Shown here: positions 1 to 13,300 of the stretch, piece after piece
Position numbering within the stretch: the first letter of the stretch is position 1
How the letters are laid out: the number at the start of each line of letters is the position of its first letter
Source: Ascidia mentula
Taxonomy: Eukaryota > Chordata > Ascidiacea > Phlebobranchia > Ascidiidae
Length of the DNA: 64,000 bases
Direction: 5' to 3'
Assembly: GCA_947561715.1 (NCBI GenBank)
Contig: OX387199.1
Coordinates: forward strand, 7,941,001-8,005,000
The notes under the pieces: generated by a model
Database searches by the model: none
The model's input: the letters and a program-made list of their open reading frames with translations, nothing else
What the model was told of the DNA's origin: nothing
Program-made: the position numbers and the translations under genes

Positions 1-3000
1 TGGGTCTAGTTTAGGGTTGAGACAGTTCAAGTAAAGATATAATGACCGTTTTAGTTGAATCCAGAATGCGTCCGTGTCGAAATTTAGATTGCAACTGCGT
101 ATATTTGTTTATAAGCCATTATGTTGGTGTCTTTCCATGTAGCAAAGAAAGCATGTGGAAACCAACTTTGTGTCGCCAGAACATGTCGGTGCTTTGTACA
201 GAAATTGCTGAGAAACACAAAAAACTTTATCTGAAATATTTCCAAGTCGGCTGTGAACCAAAGTCTGTTAAAAATTATCAGCCCCTATTTTGCATGAGAT
301 AAGAAGACTGTCGAGGAAATGAGTCTTTGTTTGACATACATCGTAAACACCTTTGATCCATTCTATTCGTCCGCATAGCGTCATTATTTTGGATCACACC
401 GAAGGAATTAAAATTATACTTCTTTTACAGCGCAGTCTTTTACAGAATATACAGTCGCAGCGAAGCTGGATCAAACCCAGTGCGTATTAAACACTTGACT
501 CTGCTCTACAGGATATTCGCATGCCTTGACATGCGAGATACTGCTGTCTTTAAAAAGCTTTAACTGTATACAAGCAGCTCTGCCTGTAACTACAGCTGTT
601 TACTCAATATCTTCAGTTAGTTTTCAACCGCCAGTGGTCGCCAAAGAACAATATTTATAATTAAATGTAAAAAATTACATCTGAACTAAATAAACTTTGT
701 ATTAAAACACCATCTGACTTCAAGCAATCGAACAGTAATTATACTGTTTCATTCAACGTGCAACATTGTAGACATTAGCATCGCAAATGGCAAGAAAATA
801 ATCCGTGGATAAATCCTTGCTTAAACACCATTCGCTTTTATTATTGTTTTAAATGTTCTACAACCCAGTTCTGTAAGTTTTTGCTGAACAAAAGTGTTCC
901 ACCACGTCCAGTAGAAAATCATCATATGCACAAAGTCAACTTGTCAGCTGAATAATTATGCAGGAATCGGCATATCCAGCAAGAGTGACGAGAACTCCCT
1001 TTACAAATATTTGTGCAAAACACTGGCGTTCCTGGCTTGTTGTCAGTGCGTTAAAATTAATGAGCACGGAAGGTGGATGCCACCATGTCCTGTAGTACGT
1101 GCCAATGTAAATGAAATAGTGCGATTCCCGTTCTGGACTTTTGAGCCGAAAAAGCATTTGTGGTTTCTGAATTATTTACAAAATTAAGGCTGCCAACTTC
1201 AAAAATCTGAAATTTTTTTTTGCTTTTAAAACTTTTCCTTATCAAGTCTACAAGTTCCTTATCAAGTCTACAAATTGTTTGACATTTATTTTTATTGCTC
1301 AACATTTGTTCGTATATATGTGTTAGTCTTCGCATGCAAAAGAGCTGGACTCGGAGGTTTTTCTCACAACGGTGCGCACGCCTTTTAATTTCTCATGGTT
1401 GTTGTTTGTTTGTCTGCCGTAGTTCTCATGGAGAAATAATGTCGTTTCACTTAATTTAATCACAACAAAAGTGCAATTTTGACGCCGAAGGTTGAGTGTA
1501 ATCTCCACGTTCGGAAACCAACAAACCAAAGATCAACAAGGTATTGTATGGATCAGGCATAATTGTGTTGACATATCCACCAAAGCGTAACAAATACTTT
1601 GGCCTGTCGAGAAGCATTGTATGAGTCGCTTGGCCTGGATGAAAAACTAACCTTTGGATTTGAACGATCACGAAACAAACGTTATGTTAGATTTTGGCTC
1701 ACATTTCAAGTAACACCCACTCACTAAATCAAAGAAATTGGCATCTCAGATAGCACTTTGAAAGTGATATGATTAGTGCCAAATAATCGATCAAAAATCG
1801 ACATGCAAAATGGCGTCGTTCTTAATGTCAAGTGGCAGCCTAAGCCATTCCAGTGTTTGCCCTAACATTGTAAACAGGATTGTATGTACCGGAACTGCCT
1901 CATATGCACACTACTTTTTTTGTGATAGCGTATGGCAACGGATAAGGAATTGAAAACCTGTCGGAGAAAAACATAAACATCGTAGTCTTTTTCATAAATA
2001 ATTAAGATCGCAATCACCACTGCAATTCACCCTTTTCGCGAACCGCCAACGGACTTTAATTGCGTGTATGGGAATGGTTAAAAGATTGGCGCGCAATTTT
2101 AAAAATTACAACTGATTCATCCTACGTGACCTCAACGACTGTATCGAAACTCGTTATGGAGCGTCGTAACGACAGTCGAAACTGCAGGTCTCCGTGTACC
2201 GCTCCGTGCCATGTTGTACAAAACCAAATACCGTGTTCGGATTTCAAAAGCTTGTAACGTACGAATTCTTACGCCCACGTACTTTTGGGGCGTTACGTTA
2301 TCTGGTTTTTCTGCTTGGCTTCCGGAGAATTTCTGTGTGGTTATTTTCCTCCTTTCTCATGCTCTCTTAGCTTGGCGAACAAACAATGTGACGAGGAAGA
2401 AATGTGTTATGTGAGGCCACATGAGTAAGGCATGCATTTTTTCCCCTACTGTATGTTTTCCCCCTAACTATTGGCCTACTGTGTGACTGCTTTGAAACGC
2501 GGGAATTGAGTTCAGCGAATTGAAATTCCAAAAGTTTATCTGAGAATACCCTCAGTTTGACATCCGTATACTAAAACAAAATACTTATAGATCGCCGGAT
2601 GCACAGAGAACGAGGTGAGAATTGTCCCGTTGTTTCTGGAAAGGTTTGGAAGTATGAAAAACCACATATAAACATCTATTCTCTCTACATTAAACTCTTC
2701 CAGTTTTGATGTTATTAGCTTGTTGACATGCTGTCGAATGTTCTTCCGCTGTTTGCGCTAAAGAGCAATTACTCCATACATCACAAAGTCCATAAAGCAG
2801 GTTGAAAGGTATTTTACTGATCAATAAAGGATATCGTTTAACTAAAAGCAATACCTAATGTATTTTCAAGAAAACACCAATAAAGTAAACGTGCTTCGTT
2901 TCGTTCTGGAACGAAATACAAAGACACCTATGACGTAAAATGCATTGTACGTAGCCACTCCTATCGAAAATCGTTTATTTTAAAAATTAAAAGTCGCAGT

Positions 3001-6000
3001 TTTAAGTTCAGGATATAAAAATGGCGAAGATGCAAAAAAGCCCAACCCAATGCAAATTATAAATATCAAAACCATACTGCTCACTATGATCAAATTTCTG
3101 CCGAGATACCTATAGACCTATCAAGGATTTTCATGGTGGGATGATCACACCGACAACGGAGCCGCATACGGAAAATGGCCAACCTCTGCATATAGCGCAG
3201 TAAACGTATAAACAGGAAAATCAATTGGCAGGCAGTATCGAAACGCCCAAAAAAAAACAACATTCCTGGCAACGAGGGCGAGGTTTCGATCACGCGGTTT
3301 TCAGTGCAAACAAAATACAACATGTTGTGCAGAAAACAGGAAATCCAACATAGCTAGTGGGTGTAACAGCAATCCACTCAAACTGGATGTGTCATTTTTG
3401 ATTTGGCGGCAAAAGTTTAGTTTCTTGTAACTTAATGGCCAACATATAATTCATAAAAATAACATCATTACAAACATTGTTCGCCTGGTACCCGATTATA
3501 GAGAGAATTGCGTTAAAATCAAATCCACTTAAGATCACCACTCAAGGATTTACACATAATTTTGATTACAAAATGGCTGCTTGCCCATAATGTAGAAAAC
3601 ATAGCCAGGCCAGCTTTATATAACTGTGGGATTTTTGGCTATCAGCCACGCCATTTTATTGCACTGATGGTGGCATGAGTTGTTGCCGAAACGTCCTAAT
3701 TAATAAAATATCTATGGTTTCCAAAAGTCTATGTAAATAATTATCTTTCTGTGCTTACTATAATATAGGGCAGTCTTTTTGCTCTCTAAAATTCGCTTGC
3801 TTTTTATAAAGACGAGATTTCGAACTTATCATTGGTTCATTAGTTATTCGTTTCCTATTCAGGCACATTGATAAATTAAAAAAATGGAGATTGCTGTATG
3901 CATTCAAAACAACATATATAGTCCACTCGGGTAAAGTGTGTCTTTTTCTACAGCTACATTTCAGACCACCAGTACATAGGTCGTTCCCATCGCTTGGTCT
4001 TTATTGGCTTTTGAACCTGTCAGAGACCAGGTGCTTAAGCGGTTTAACGTCTATGGCCCACAAGTCATTCAAAATGTAGAATGGTGAGGAATTTTTCGAA
4101 CTGTACGTGACTGGTTTTTGTGTTTGTGTCACAGCACACAAGCAAAATGCTCCCCTCTCCCCTTCCGGTTCCTGCGGTTGTCCCCAAGTCGTTTGTGGCA
4201 TCACAACAATGAAATTAATTTCTCAGTTCGAGCAGCGTCGGCCCTGGAAAATGCTGGGCGATCAGAAAAAAGAATGCGGGTCCTGCGTTTCAGCGAAACA
4301 AATCGTAAAAATCGCAATTGATATTTTACGGCTTTAATGGTAACCTGTGGGCCAGCCTAAACGCGCGAGGCCCAATTTGGTCAAATATGCCCTGGACTTG
4401 CGCTGAGTTCCAGCAAATACACGGAAATTTAAGGTCGCCGGGACTGCAACAAAGCGTGTTTGTGTAAATTTCCTTCACGCTCCGCTGCCCCCTTCCAGCA
4501 AACAAACCGGTCGTGGCAATTTGCAGTGATTTGCTGCTTCTGCTTCCCGTTATACGACTTTTAGTCAAAACATCAGCGCAGCAGCGCAACCTGTTTGAGT
4601 CGGGGATGCTGCGTGTAACTCACCTGTGGCCCGTTCAAATGTACACCCTGAGTGTTGTTTTGAAGTTAATTTTCTTCCATTGCTAAATTGGGATTGGTGA
4701 CCTGTTCGGGACAAACTCTTTGTAGGCTGTTAACTGACCTTATTAATTTATCAGCAAATTTTGAGAAACCAAGGTCAGGTTGCCATGTTGGTAATCTGCT
4801 CAGATTGTTATTAAATGTTGTCCTCTCGATCGTACATGCAATCAGGCTCCAGTTTATCACGTTTGACCAATGACATTCGAGACGTAGGCCACTCACGAAG
4901 GTAAAATAGTTTTATTTTAACCGGTTCAAATCAGTTTACACCGGTTTAAAATGACAAAACCCAGCGTCTCGCCCATAGGGAACGGCCTGACGTAAATATC
5001 AACGTCCGCGCTTGAGTGACCGACAGAGCCCGGACGCGTTTACAACAAAGTATCTCTGGAAAACCGTAAAGAGGGTATACGGATAGTGACTGTGGACACA
5101 GTTTAAATTGGCGCGACCGGAGCTCGTCGTGTTGGAATAGGGCTTTGGTTTGTGAATGGCGCGGCAGGGCGATTTGCGGCGCTACGAAAACAAGCCAACA
5201 ATTGCTTTCCGAACGGTCGTTTTCTGATGGATTATGACGTGAGACTTTCCTTGGGACATTCGGGCCCATTGGAAGTCACGTACAGACTCGCGCGACACTC
5301 TGTTTACATCTTAAACGCATTTAAGTGGAATCAGAAAAAGGAATATTTTCGCCTAGTTACGCGGGGGTGGAAACATTTACTGAGATCGTTCAGAATGTTA
5401 TGTTGTTCCATTCCTTATCTGTGCCACGATAACATGTTTTTACGGCCAATGCGGCGCCGCTGCTGGTATGCAGATTTATCACACTGTTCAAGCAATGTTT
5501 AGGAATCCTTGACAGCAAGACTCAAGGGCAAAATGTACTGAGAACGTGAAACTCTGTCCGCTGCGTATACACTCCCTTCACACAACACTCAAGCATGCTT
5601 TAAACAAAGCAGCTTGGTTTTGTAATCGGGTCCGCGAAAGGAGAGTTACAATTTGTCAGGTTCGTTTTCAACTGCTTGGGCCTCATCTTGTTGTATTGTA
5701 ACCACATCGCCGAGGATAAGCTCGGTTGGAGGGGGCCTTCAACGACGATTGAAAGAAGCACTTAAACAACGTTGGCCCGCTGCCGTGAGAGCCGGGACAA
5801 GCACGGGACAAGAAGACCCAGCTTCGGGCCCAAGCGGCCCTCAACGACATACCATTCTCTTGTTCAACTATTAGTCCGCGCCAGTTCGTTTGTAGTTTTG
5901 AATGATCCGAACCGTTTCAAGAAGGGCCCCTGACCCCAGCAAACTGTCGAATGCAATCGATTTAACCTCTATCAGCAAAAGCTCCACTTCGTCAGTCACA

Positions 6001-6368
6001 CTATGTGTCAAGTTCAAAATCCCAATTTATATGTTTTTGAATACCTAATTTACTTGTTTTTCTGAGTGTACCTTTTTATTGTCACGACTCGTCACGGGGT
6101 CGTGGTTGCGTGACGTCAACGCAACGCCTGGGCGTTCAAGCGTGGTCGTAAATTAAGGCCACTCGTTCCGTCACGCGAGGACCCTAGTTTGGCAACAGTG
6201 ACATAAACAAACCTTTCATAAGTTGTCGGCAACAAGTTTGAACAAATCTATGACTCACGGGAAACGATCTGTGAGACCACTTTCCGACTCTAAAAAGTTT
6301 ATTTCCTTCTCAGTGGGTTACATAACCGTCGAAAAACGTTTACCACATGCAGAAAATCCGCCCACAGA
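1..6368. other. gene-poor stretch, no supported gene
   Basis: I see no exon here that joins to another by splice sites and phase. Open frames are all under about 120 codons and occur on both strands at once, as expected by chance in DNA of this composition. From about 4.1 to 7.4 kb the sequence is richer in G, C and CpG, which lowers stop-codon density and explains the cluster of longer frames there. It may hold regulatory DNA or introns of a gene whose exons lie outside the window; nothing in the bases shows which. Confidence 0.6.
1236..1275. repeat. tandem duplication, 20-bp unit x2
   Basis: A 20-bp unit (tccttatcaagtctacaagt) is followed immediately by a second copy differing only near its end. 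It lies in non-coding sequence. It is probably a replication-slippage duplication. Confidence 0.85.
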
Positions 6369-6686
6369 CTAACAGCGAAATTGCCGAAGCGAAGCCATGC
6401 AATTGTAGCTTTTAACATCCCGTGGGATAGCATCACTGTAAACTTCGTCTATTGTTCCTTGCAATTGATCAACTTGCGCTTCATGTGCCAACATGCCATG
6501 GTGGTGTTGAAATACGACGAGACAATCATTTCGGGATATTATTTTTATTTCGTTTGGTAACACTTTGCTGGTGTACATGGCATCAAAACACATTGCTTTT
6601 CCCCAGTCGGTGTATGTACATTCTTGGCGTATGAAGTATATGGATTGGTAATAGTAGGACTCGAAAGCGGGAAACTGGTGCACCAT
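6369..6686 (-). CDS. weak candidate exon or small ORF, unknown function
   Basis: This 105-codon minus-strand frame starts at ATG 6686 and ends at TAG. The same frame stays open about 120 bp further upstream, with several Cys residues (for example GECQICTAARPG), so it could be the last exon of a spliced gene rather than a one-exon gene. The predicted protein is soluble, rich in Tyr, Gln, Cys and His (YYYQSIYFIRQECTYTDWG, FQHHHGML), with no signal peptide or membrane segment. I recognise no family. Frames of this length are expected by chance a few times in 64 kb, and I found no convincing upstream partner exon, so this is a low-confidence call. Confidence 0.2.
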   Translation of the reverse strand: MVHQFPAFESYYYQSIYFIRQECTYTDWGKAMCFDAMYTSKVLPNEIKIISRNDCLVVFQHHHGMLAHEAQVDQLQGTIDEVYSDAIPRDVKSYNCMASLRQFRC

Positions 6687-7371
6687 TCTATCATAAAGAC
6701 ATGGGAACCAGCGGTGTGCCCTTGGTCTGTACGCTATACCAGGCCTCGCAGCGGTACAAATTTGGCATTCCCCATGAGAATAAAATTGTAAGTCACAGGG
6801 CTTAAAGTCGCATTACCTCCTTGCACGCCTGACTTGGTTAGGTCAAGAGAGGCAATTGTGTAAGACGCCGCAATGGCCAAGTGTCCACCGCCGGTCATGC
6901 GACAACTGTGGTCTCCGTGAGCAAATTGCCAGGCACAACGCCGGTGGAGCGTGACGGTGCGAGTCGGCGGACAACGCGAGGGCAATTTCGGGGCCAAATC
7001 ACAAGGCGCGTTGTTATTTCTTGTACATTCCGGCGGCCTGGAGCCATTGGAAAGCAATTGAGTGAGCTGTTCCGCGGAGGCCAGGGCGAGCTATTCACGG
7101 TCAAATTACCAACCTCTCAATTGATCGCGACTACTATGGCTTCGAGCCCACGCCGCAAAACCTCTCCATCGCAACACCATATCCCTCTCTTTGCCGAGGC
7201 ATCTCGCCTCTTTTACTACGCACATCTCTGCGGCGTGTTGTTTACAAGTTTCGGCCCCCGGGTTCGCACACTTCAGATACGTCCTCGTAACAGGCCTTTG
7301 TTTCGCCGAGCAAAGCATGGCTTGGTTACCGCGGGTCGCGTTGTGAGGACTCTTTGACCAAACCGCGTTAA

Positions 7372-10300
7372 ACGTCAGGGCAACGTCATTCCAAAACCCT
7401 CGTCGTTTGCTTTGTTTTAGTTTGAATCGATTAACCCACCTTTTCGAGCTTGTTAGCGCGATGCAATATCATACTTGTGGCACGACGTGAGCCCCCTTTA
7501 AAGCAACGTTGTTTTATACTTTTTGTGTAGTAGTATACAACGGTTTCCATTGAAATCGGCAATTTCCACGCGTTAAATTTTTGGTCACAACACGTTTTTG
7601 TTATATATAGCACATAATTGCACTGGCTGAAACAGCAGCTATATAAAATTTGGTCGATTTAATAAGAATGAAAAAATCAAATCAAATCAAATCATGTTTA
7701 TTTTGCGAAAAAGGCAACTACGCATAACAACAATATACAAGGAAATGAAATGGCATGGGCACCGATAAAACCATGAAGGTTATCGAGTCATCAGGCGCCC
7801 ATGTAAAGGTGATTTCCTCACGGAGAATCACCGTCTGTCGTAGGATCGCAGCCAGTCGCACTGGGAGGTAAATGGGTTGCGACAGGTTACATGTGACGAA
7901 AGGTGGCCACCCGGCCGTGCTGACCAAGCAAAACCCATCGAAACGCAAACGCCTACTCGGTTATCAGAACGTTTCCTTTGATCCACATCGACAGACCTTA
8001 ACGAAAAAAACTTGAGAGTTGACTACACAAAAGAAAAACCAAAGCTAACATGGCAATCATGATAAGCCTTCATTTTTGAACACTGCTGTGCTCATCAACA
8101 TTATTATACGTGTAATAGGGATGAAACCTCGCATTTTTACGACAAGGTGTCATCAACATCGCTAAGCATTTGTGAATTCTTATGATAGGCCCATTGTGTA
8201 ACATTTGCATCAAGGACTTCAACGGGTATTAATGATGAACGACGCTTCAAATAAACGAAGCTTAACGTCTTATATGTTGGCGGTAATTGCAACCAGCGAT
8301 AGATTGTGATGGATTGGAACTCCTCCACGCATCGGGTTCCAAATGGTTTTAATTTCACACATGAGTTTGCATGGAGAAATGCATTTGTCTTTCGGAACTG
8401 CGTATAACGTAACAAGTCGAGGGCGGTATTTCTAAATAGCTTCGTGACCCGATATTTTCCTGAAACCCAGCCAAGTTTCCACGCACCGCTACGTTCAGAA
8501 CTGCTGATACTTGAGCTGCGAAGCGTCATTAAACTGCTTGTAAACTGCCCGCTCCACAATTGGCTTTCGGAGATCACTCGCCGTTCGTGGTTCTGGCGCT
8601 TCCCTTGGGCAGTGCTGGTCCAGCATCGGATTTCAGTATTTTTACTGAAGTGAACGATGAGTTTCGCGGCACTGGTAAAATTCAGGAAACGCTTGCTGCC
8701 CCATGCACAAAGTTTTTGCAGCTCAGCCTGGCTCCCGCTTAAAATAGAACGAATGTTTCACGTTGGGAGAAATATCCACAATAGTGGTGAATTCGCAAAT
8801 ATGTTTAATCCTTTCCTAACAGCTGGTTGGCGGTTTTTGGTAAGGCTATAAACCAGTTGGGCCCTAGGTAGACACAACTATCGGTTTAATAAGTTCTGGG
8901 TCCAACGAACAACCTGGTTCCCTACTAAAATGTCACTTTTTTTTAAAACTTTTTTTTTATTGCTTGTTGCTCGCTTTACTTGTTTTATTGCTCGATACCA
9001 CGGATAGCGATAAAGGGAACGAACGTTGCAGTGCCTTCAAACACTTAAATAAGACTACTTTGTACGTACAGGAAGTTCTGTTGGACAAACAAATGATCCA
9101 AAAGCAAATTGTTCGTCACCGATTTACATCGTTCAAACTATGTCATATTTGTAAGTTTTTGGTCAAAAAATTGCGCGGCTCTTTCGTGCAACAACCAAAT
9201 CTGTGGTGCGTCAGACATAACCCCGTAATCTAAAACATTGTTGATCAAAACATCAAATTATAGATCAGCACCGGTTCTTCGAATAAACCAATAGGTCGCT
9301 TCCTCAGCTCTTCCTTCATTTCAGGCCACTGGAACCACAGGAAGCCTCGTCAAAGCCGATCTTTCTTGCGCCCTGTCAAAATATCCGCCGCAAAATAAAT
9401 GGCATCCCGGACGACACGTCCAATTTGCAGCGAGTTGCCGCTGCTTAAATACTGTTGATAAATTACCCGCGCCAGATGTCACATTGTAAAGTCATGCCGG
9501 TTTATATCAATATCGCGAATTAGTGTGTGGACAGCGGCACATTATAAAATACAAAGGTCGACCCGGCGAACTCTCACATCGTTGAAATGAAAAATCGATT
9601 GCATTTTGTTGCTGCTGTTTCTTCAAAAGCCTCTTGTCCCTCACTTTTAATTCAAGGTTTTAAGTGACGCTTTGTTCTAGACAATACATATGGTTGCCAC
9701 GTATTCGTTTTTAAATTTATAAATAACTTTTCATAGAGATATTGTACCCATCTCTTTCTTCACGCCTCTCCAATATATTACCAATACCAATCAGTATTTC
9801 TGGTAAGGGTAGCAATGGCAGCTGTTTGGTTTATGATTGACCCGTGAATGTGGAACTTATAACAGCTAGCGGAGGCCAATTTTCCGAATCCATAATGTCA
9901 AACCATATACTCGAGTGTAAGTCGGCATGGACAATAAGCCGCCTGCTATAATGTTACAAGTTGTAAGCAGCACTTCAATTTAAGCCACACGCAAATGTTA
10001 TCACCAAAGTGTCGCTTGTAAACCTGTACGGTAAAACCTACACCTATAATGCTTACTGGTGCACTGCGTTTGTAAGAGACTGACTAGTAAACGACCAGAT
10101 ACGGACACGGCTAATTAAAGAAATTGGTAAAACCTATGATGGAGTATTTCGATGAAAAACAAAACCGCAGAGAGAATATCGACGTGTCATTAAAAAACGC
10201 AAGTCGCACAAATGTCAGGGTTAAAAAACTTATAAGCCGCGGCCTATTTCACAAGCCCGTGAAAGCATAAAAACAAGTTGTTAATCCCATCACTATTGAT

Positions 10301-13300
10301 CCCAGCGCCCTGCTAACAAAGTGTTTCAAGACACACATAGGAGTGTTGAATTGTAAACACGAACCGATTCAAGAAATTTGCCGCCAGTCACAAACCAACG
10401 CCAACAAGCTGTCAAGTGGCATTTTCTGAGGCATGTTCTTCGATAGGCAAGTAAACATTCGATCTCTCGATGTTTTCTACACTTCTTGTACCATTCAAGC
10501 TTGTTTGGCGTACGAACAAGGGTAGGATCGGCCAACAATTTGTTCGGCTCCGCTGCTGGGGTTGAACCGAAGGCATTTGGCCAAGATTGTTTCCTTCTCC
10601 GTTCTGTGACTACACGTTTTAAGGCTCGGGTATTTGCGACCGCCGTAGTTACGGGGCTAAAATTGGTACGATTAGCTACATACGCTCCTGTACTTGCTGT
10701 GCACACAAGTTGTCACTCTTTAATGAAACGTTGGCCTCTGTCGTCTCTGAGCATGTTGGTGTTGATGCCGCCAAACATATGAGGATTACAAGGGCCCTGA
10801 CACTTTTGAACTTATAAAAATAGTCGTCACCACAAACTATAATCAAAAGAGCACGTTTTTACACAAGTGCCGCTGCAGAAGTATCTGAAACTAATGCGGA
10901 TACACATGTAATAAAAATGTTTGTTCTGTTTTTGTTTAATGTTTTAAAGACTTGGTTTGTTTCGTAACACACGGACAGCATGAATTGGATTGAAGTCCTG
11001 CGCATGTCGCAATAGATTATTCCACCATATGCATCCTCTTTCAAGAAAACGCAGGGCGACTGTTGTGCAATTGCAGCGCTTATAATAATTAGTTTCACAG
11101 GAGACAAATGTTTGTTTGAAACACTATGTAGTTTTTTCAACAGGACTCTGGAACTCTCGACTTAAAGTAACTTTTACTGTAAATGACCGTATAATGCCAC
11201 TTGCACCGTCACATATAGTTCCCTGTCCAGGATTCAAGCGTTCGATCCGTAAACGTTGTGCTATATGTCGCAAAACAACGATTTTCGAAGTGCAGAGTAT
11301 AAATTGGACTTAACAAAGGATCTGTGACAGCGCGACAAGACTTTTTCTGCCCATTCTTCTCTTAATAAAGTATTTCCACAGGTTTTGTTGATTCGTCAAC
11401 GCGCACAGTTTCATTGTTCGAGAACATCAATAAGAACATGGATCTGAGTGCATTAATACTGCATGACTTTCGTTAATCGAATTACCGGACAGATGAGGGG
11501 TATATTTTCATTTCAAAGACCTCTGAGAGCCATTGTCAGTTATTATTGGATCAGGGCGAGCATATAGCATTGCATTGTAGTATTTGAATACTTTATTGCT
11601 CTGTCATGTAGATGCAAGTATGATGGGAATCTTTGTTTAGTTCATTGAAAAGGCGTTTGTCTGAACGCTAACAAAATAACCCGCCTGGCTTGACGAATTT
11701 ATGATGAAACGATTCACCCAATTAAACCGATGTCTTTTGACACAAATTTCTGTTGAATTTATTTGTGTGCCAATTTGAGGAATAATTAAATAAGGCGGGA
11801 GATACCAAAAGACTGGTTAACGGCAATTAATGGTAAAAGAATTATCAACATCAAAAACACTATTTTTTTGATGTTTCAACTTTATCAAGGGAAACTCGTT
11901 ACCAGTCCCGAACAAAGATGCTGATTCAGGAAGTCGCCGCGCATATGCAAATACAATAAGCCGCATTAAGGCCGTATTAACGATGCAAGCGGCTACACTG
12001 AGTTTGTTGTGTTTATATGGAGCCAGAACAATTCACTGCGGCCGTATGTCCAACGCTCCTGTGCCCTGCATAATTCATTAGCTCATCGCTGGTGCGAAGT
12101 GCTTGAGGTCGACATGCCTGATTCCTGGTAGAACGGATTTGCGTTATTGCTGCCACCCGAGAAAAGATTCAGAGCCGGCAGTCGAGGTTATATCACCAAT
12201 AACGGCCCCCTGTTCTGCGGATGCCTAAAAACGAAAAGGCGTTGCTGTGTTTGTATTTGAGAGACGTCTAGTAGGAATAAGCGGATTCGACATTTGGAGA
12301 ACTCGGTTTCGTGTTTCGACAGTTGTCAACAATAGTTCTAGTCACATTTACACACTGCACGAATAATGATTACAGAAAACAGTCTCAAAACGTCACAGAA
12401 ACGACCAACTTTGTTTTGTTTCACGATGTACAAAGATAAACAATCAATGTCGAAAAAGTCTAAAATGATTGGACTGCCTGTCCCTACAAGGTTAAAATGA
12501 ACGAACTGGGCAACGCCCTTTCTGTGCATTTACAACGTTGCGGCATTGCTTTGCCACCCAATGAAGCAAGTCAAGCTGAGCATCCCCAAAAGCTTACGTC
12601 ACCGCACCGAGTTTAATAGGACAAGCCACATGGCCGTGATGATCACGTCATGCCTAATTTCTATGCCCGTTCTGACACAGTCTATCCACAGTTCAATGGT
12701 CGATGCACCTGTATGAACCGCTGCGAAGGGTCGCCAGGCCCCTGCGCGCAACGGAAGTGTGTCCACATACAATGAGCTTCAAGCTACGCTCGATTGCGGT
12801 GTACAACGTGGGTGTAATGAGTTTAAGGCAAGGCACAAACTCCAACACGGAATAAAATATTAAACGCATCGTCCAGAGCCTTTTTGTGAAGTATTTGTTT
12901 GAGGTGTGACCCGCATTCTTCGTGATAATTCTATTTATTGATTTAACGGGGGTCGTCCGGGCGGTTAATTACCTCGAGCAAGGATAGTTTACCAGCTGCT
13001 CTGAGGTAAGGGTTATTTATTTTTTCCGACAGGGGGAAATTCTGCTTAGTCTTTTAACTTTCTGGTAACACAGAATCATTCCAAAAAATAATCAATATTA
13101 GAAACGCACAGATGAGTTTTCCTGTGATTGATATGTTAGCTGAGAGGGCGTCCATCCACAAACGTATACGACAGAACTATAAAACGTTTATTAAAGAGCG
13201 GGCGTGGCGTGCGCTCTGGAAAAGTTGAATTGTTGTCGTTTGGCACACAAAAGCTAAAATGGTCTCTGGGTTAGGAGAAACAGACTCTGTGTGCGTGGGA

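Noticed and set aside
6881..7357. 158-codon plus-strand frame in the CpG-rich patch
   Set aside because: Frames of this length arise by chance in GC-richer DNA; other frames on both strands are open over the same bases and no splice partner or family resemblance was seen.
8137..8577. 146-codon minus-strand frame
   Set aside because: A few frames this long are expected by chance in 64 kb on two strands; no domain, partner exon or polyadenylation signal supports it.
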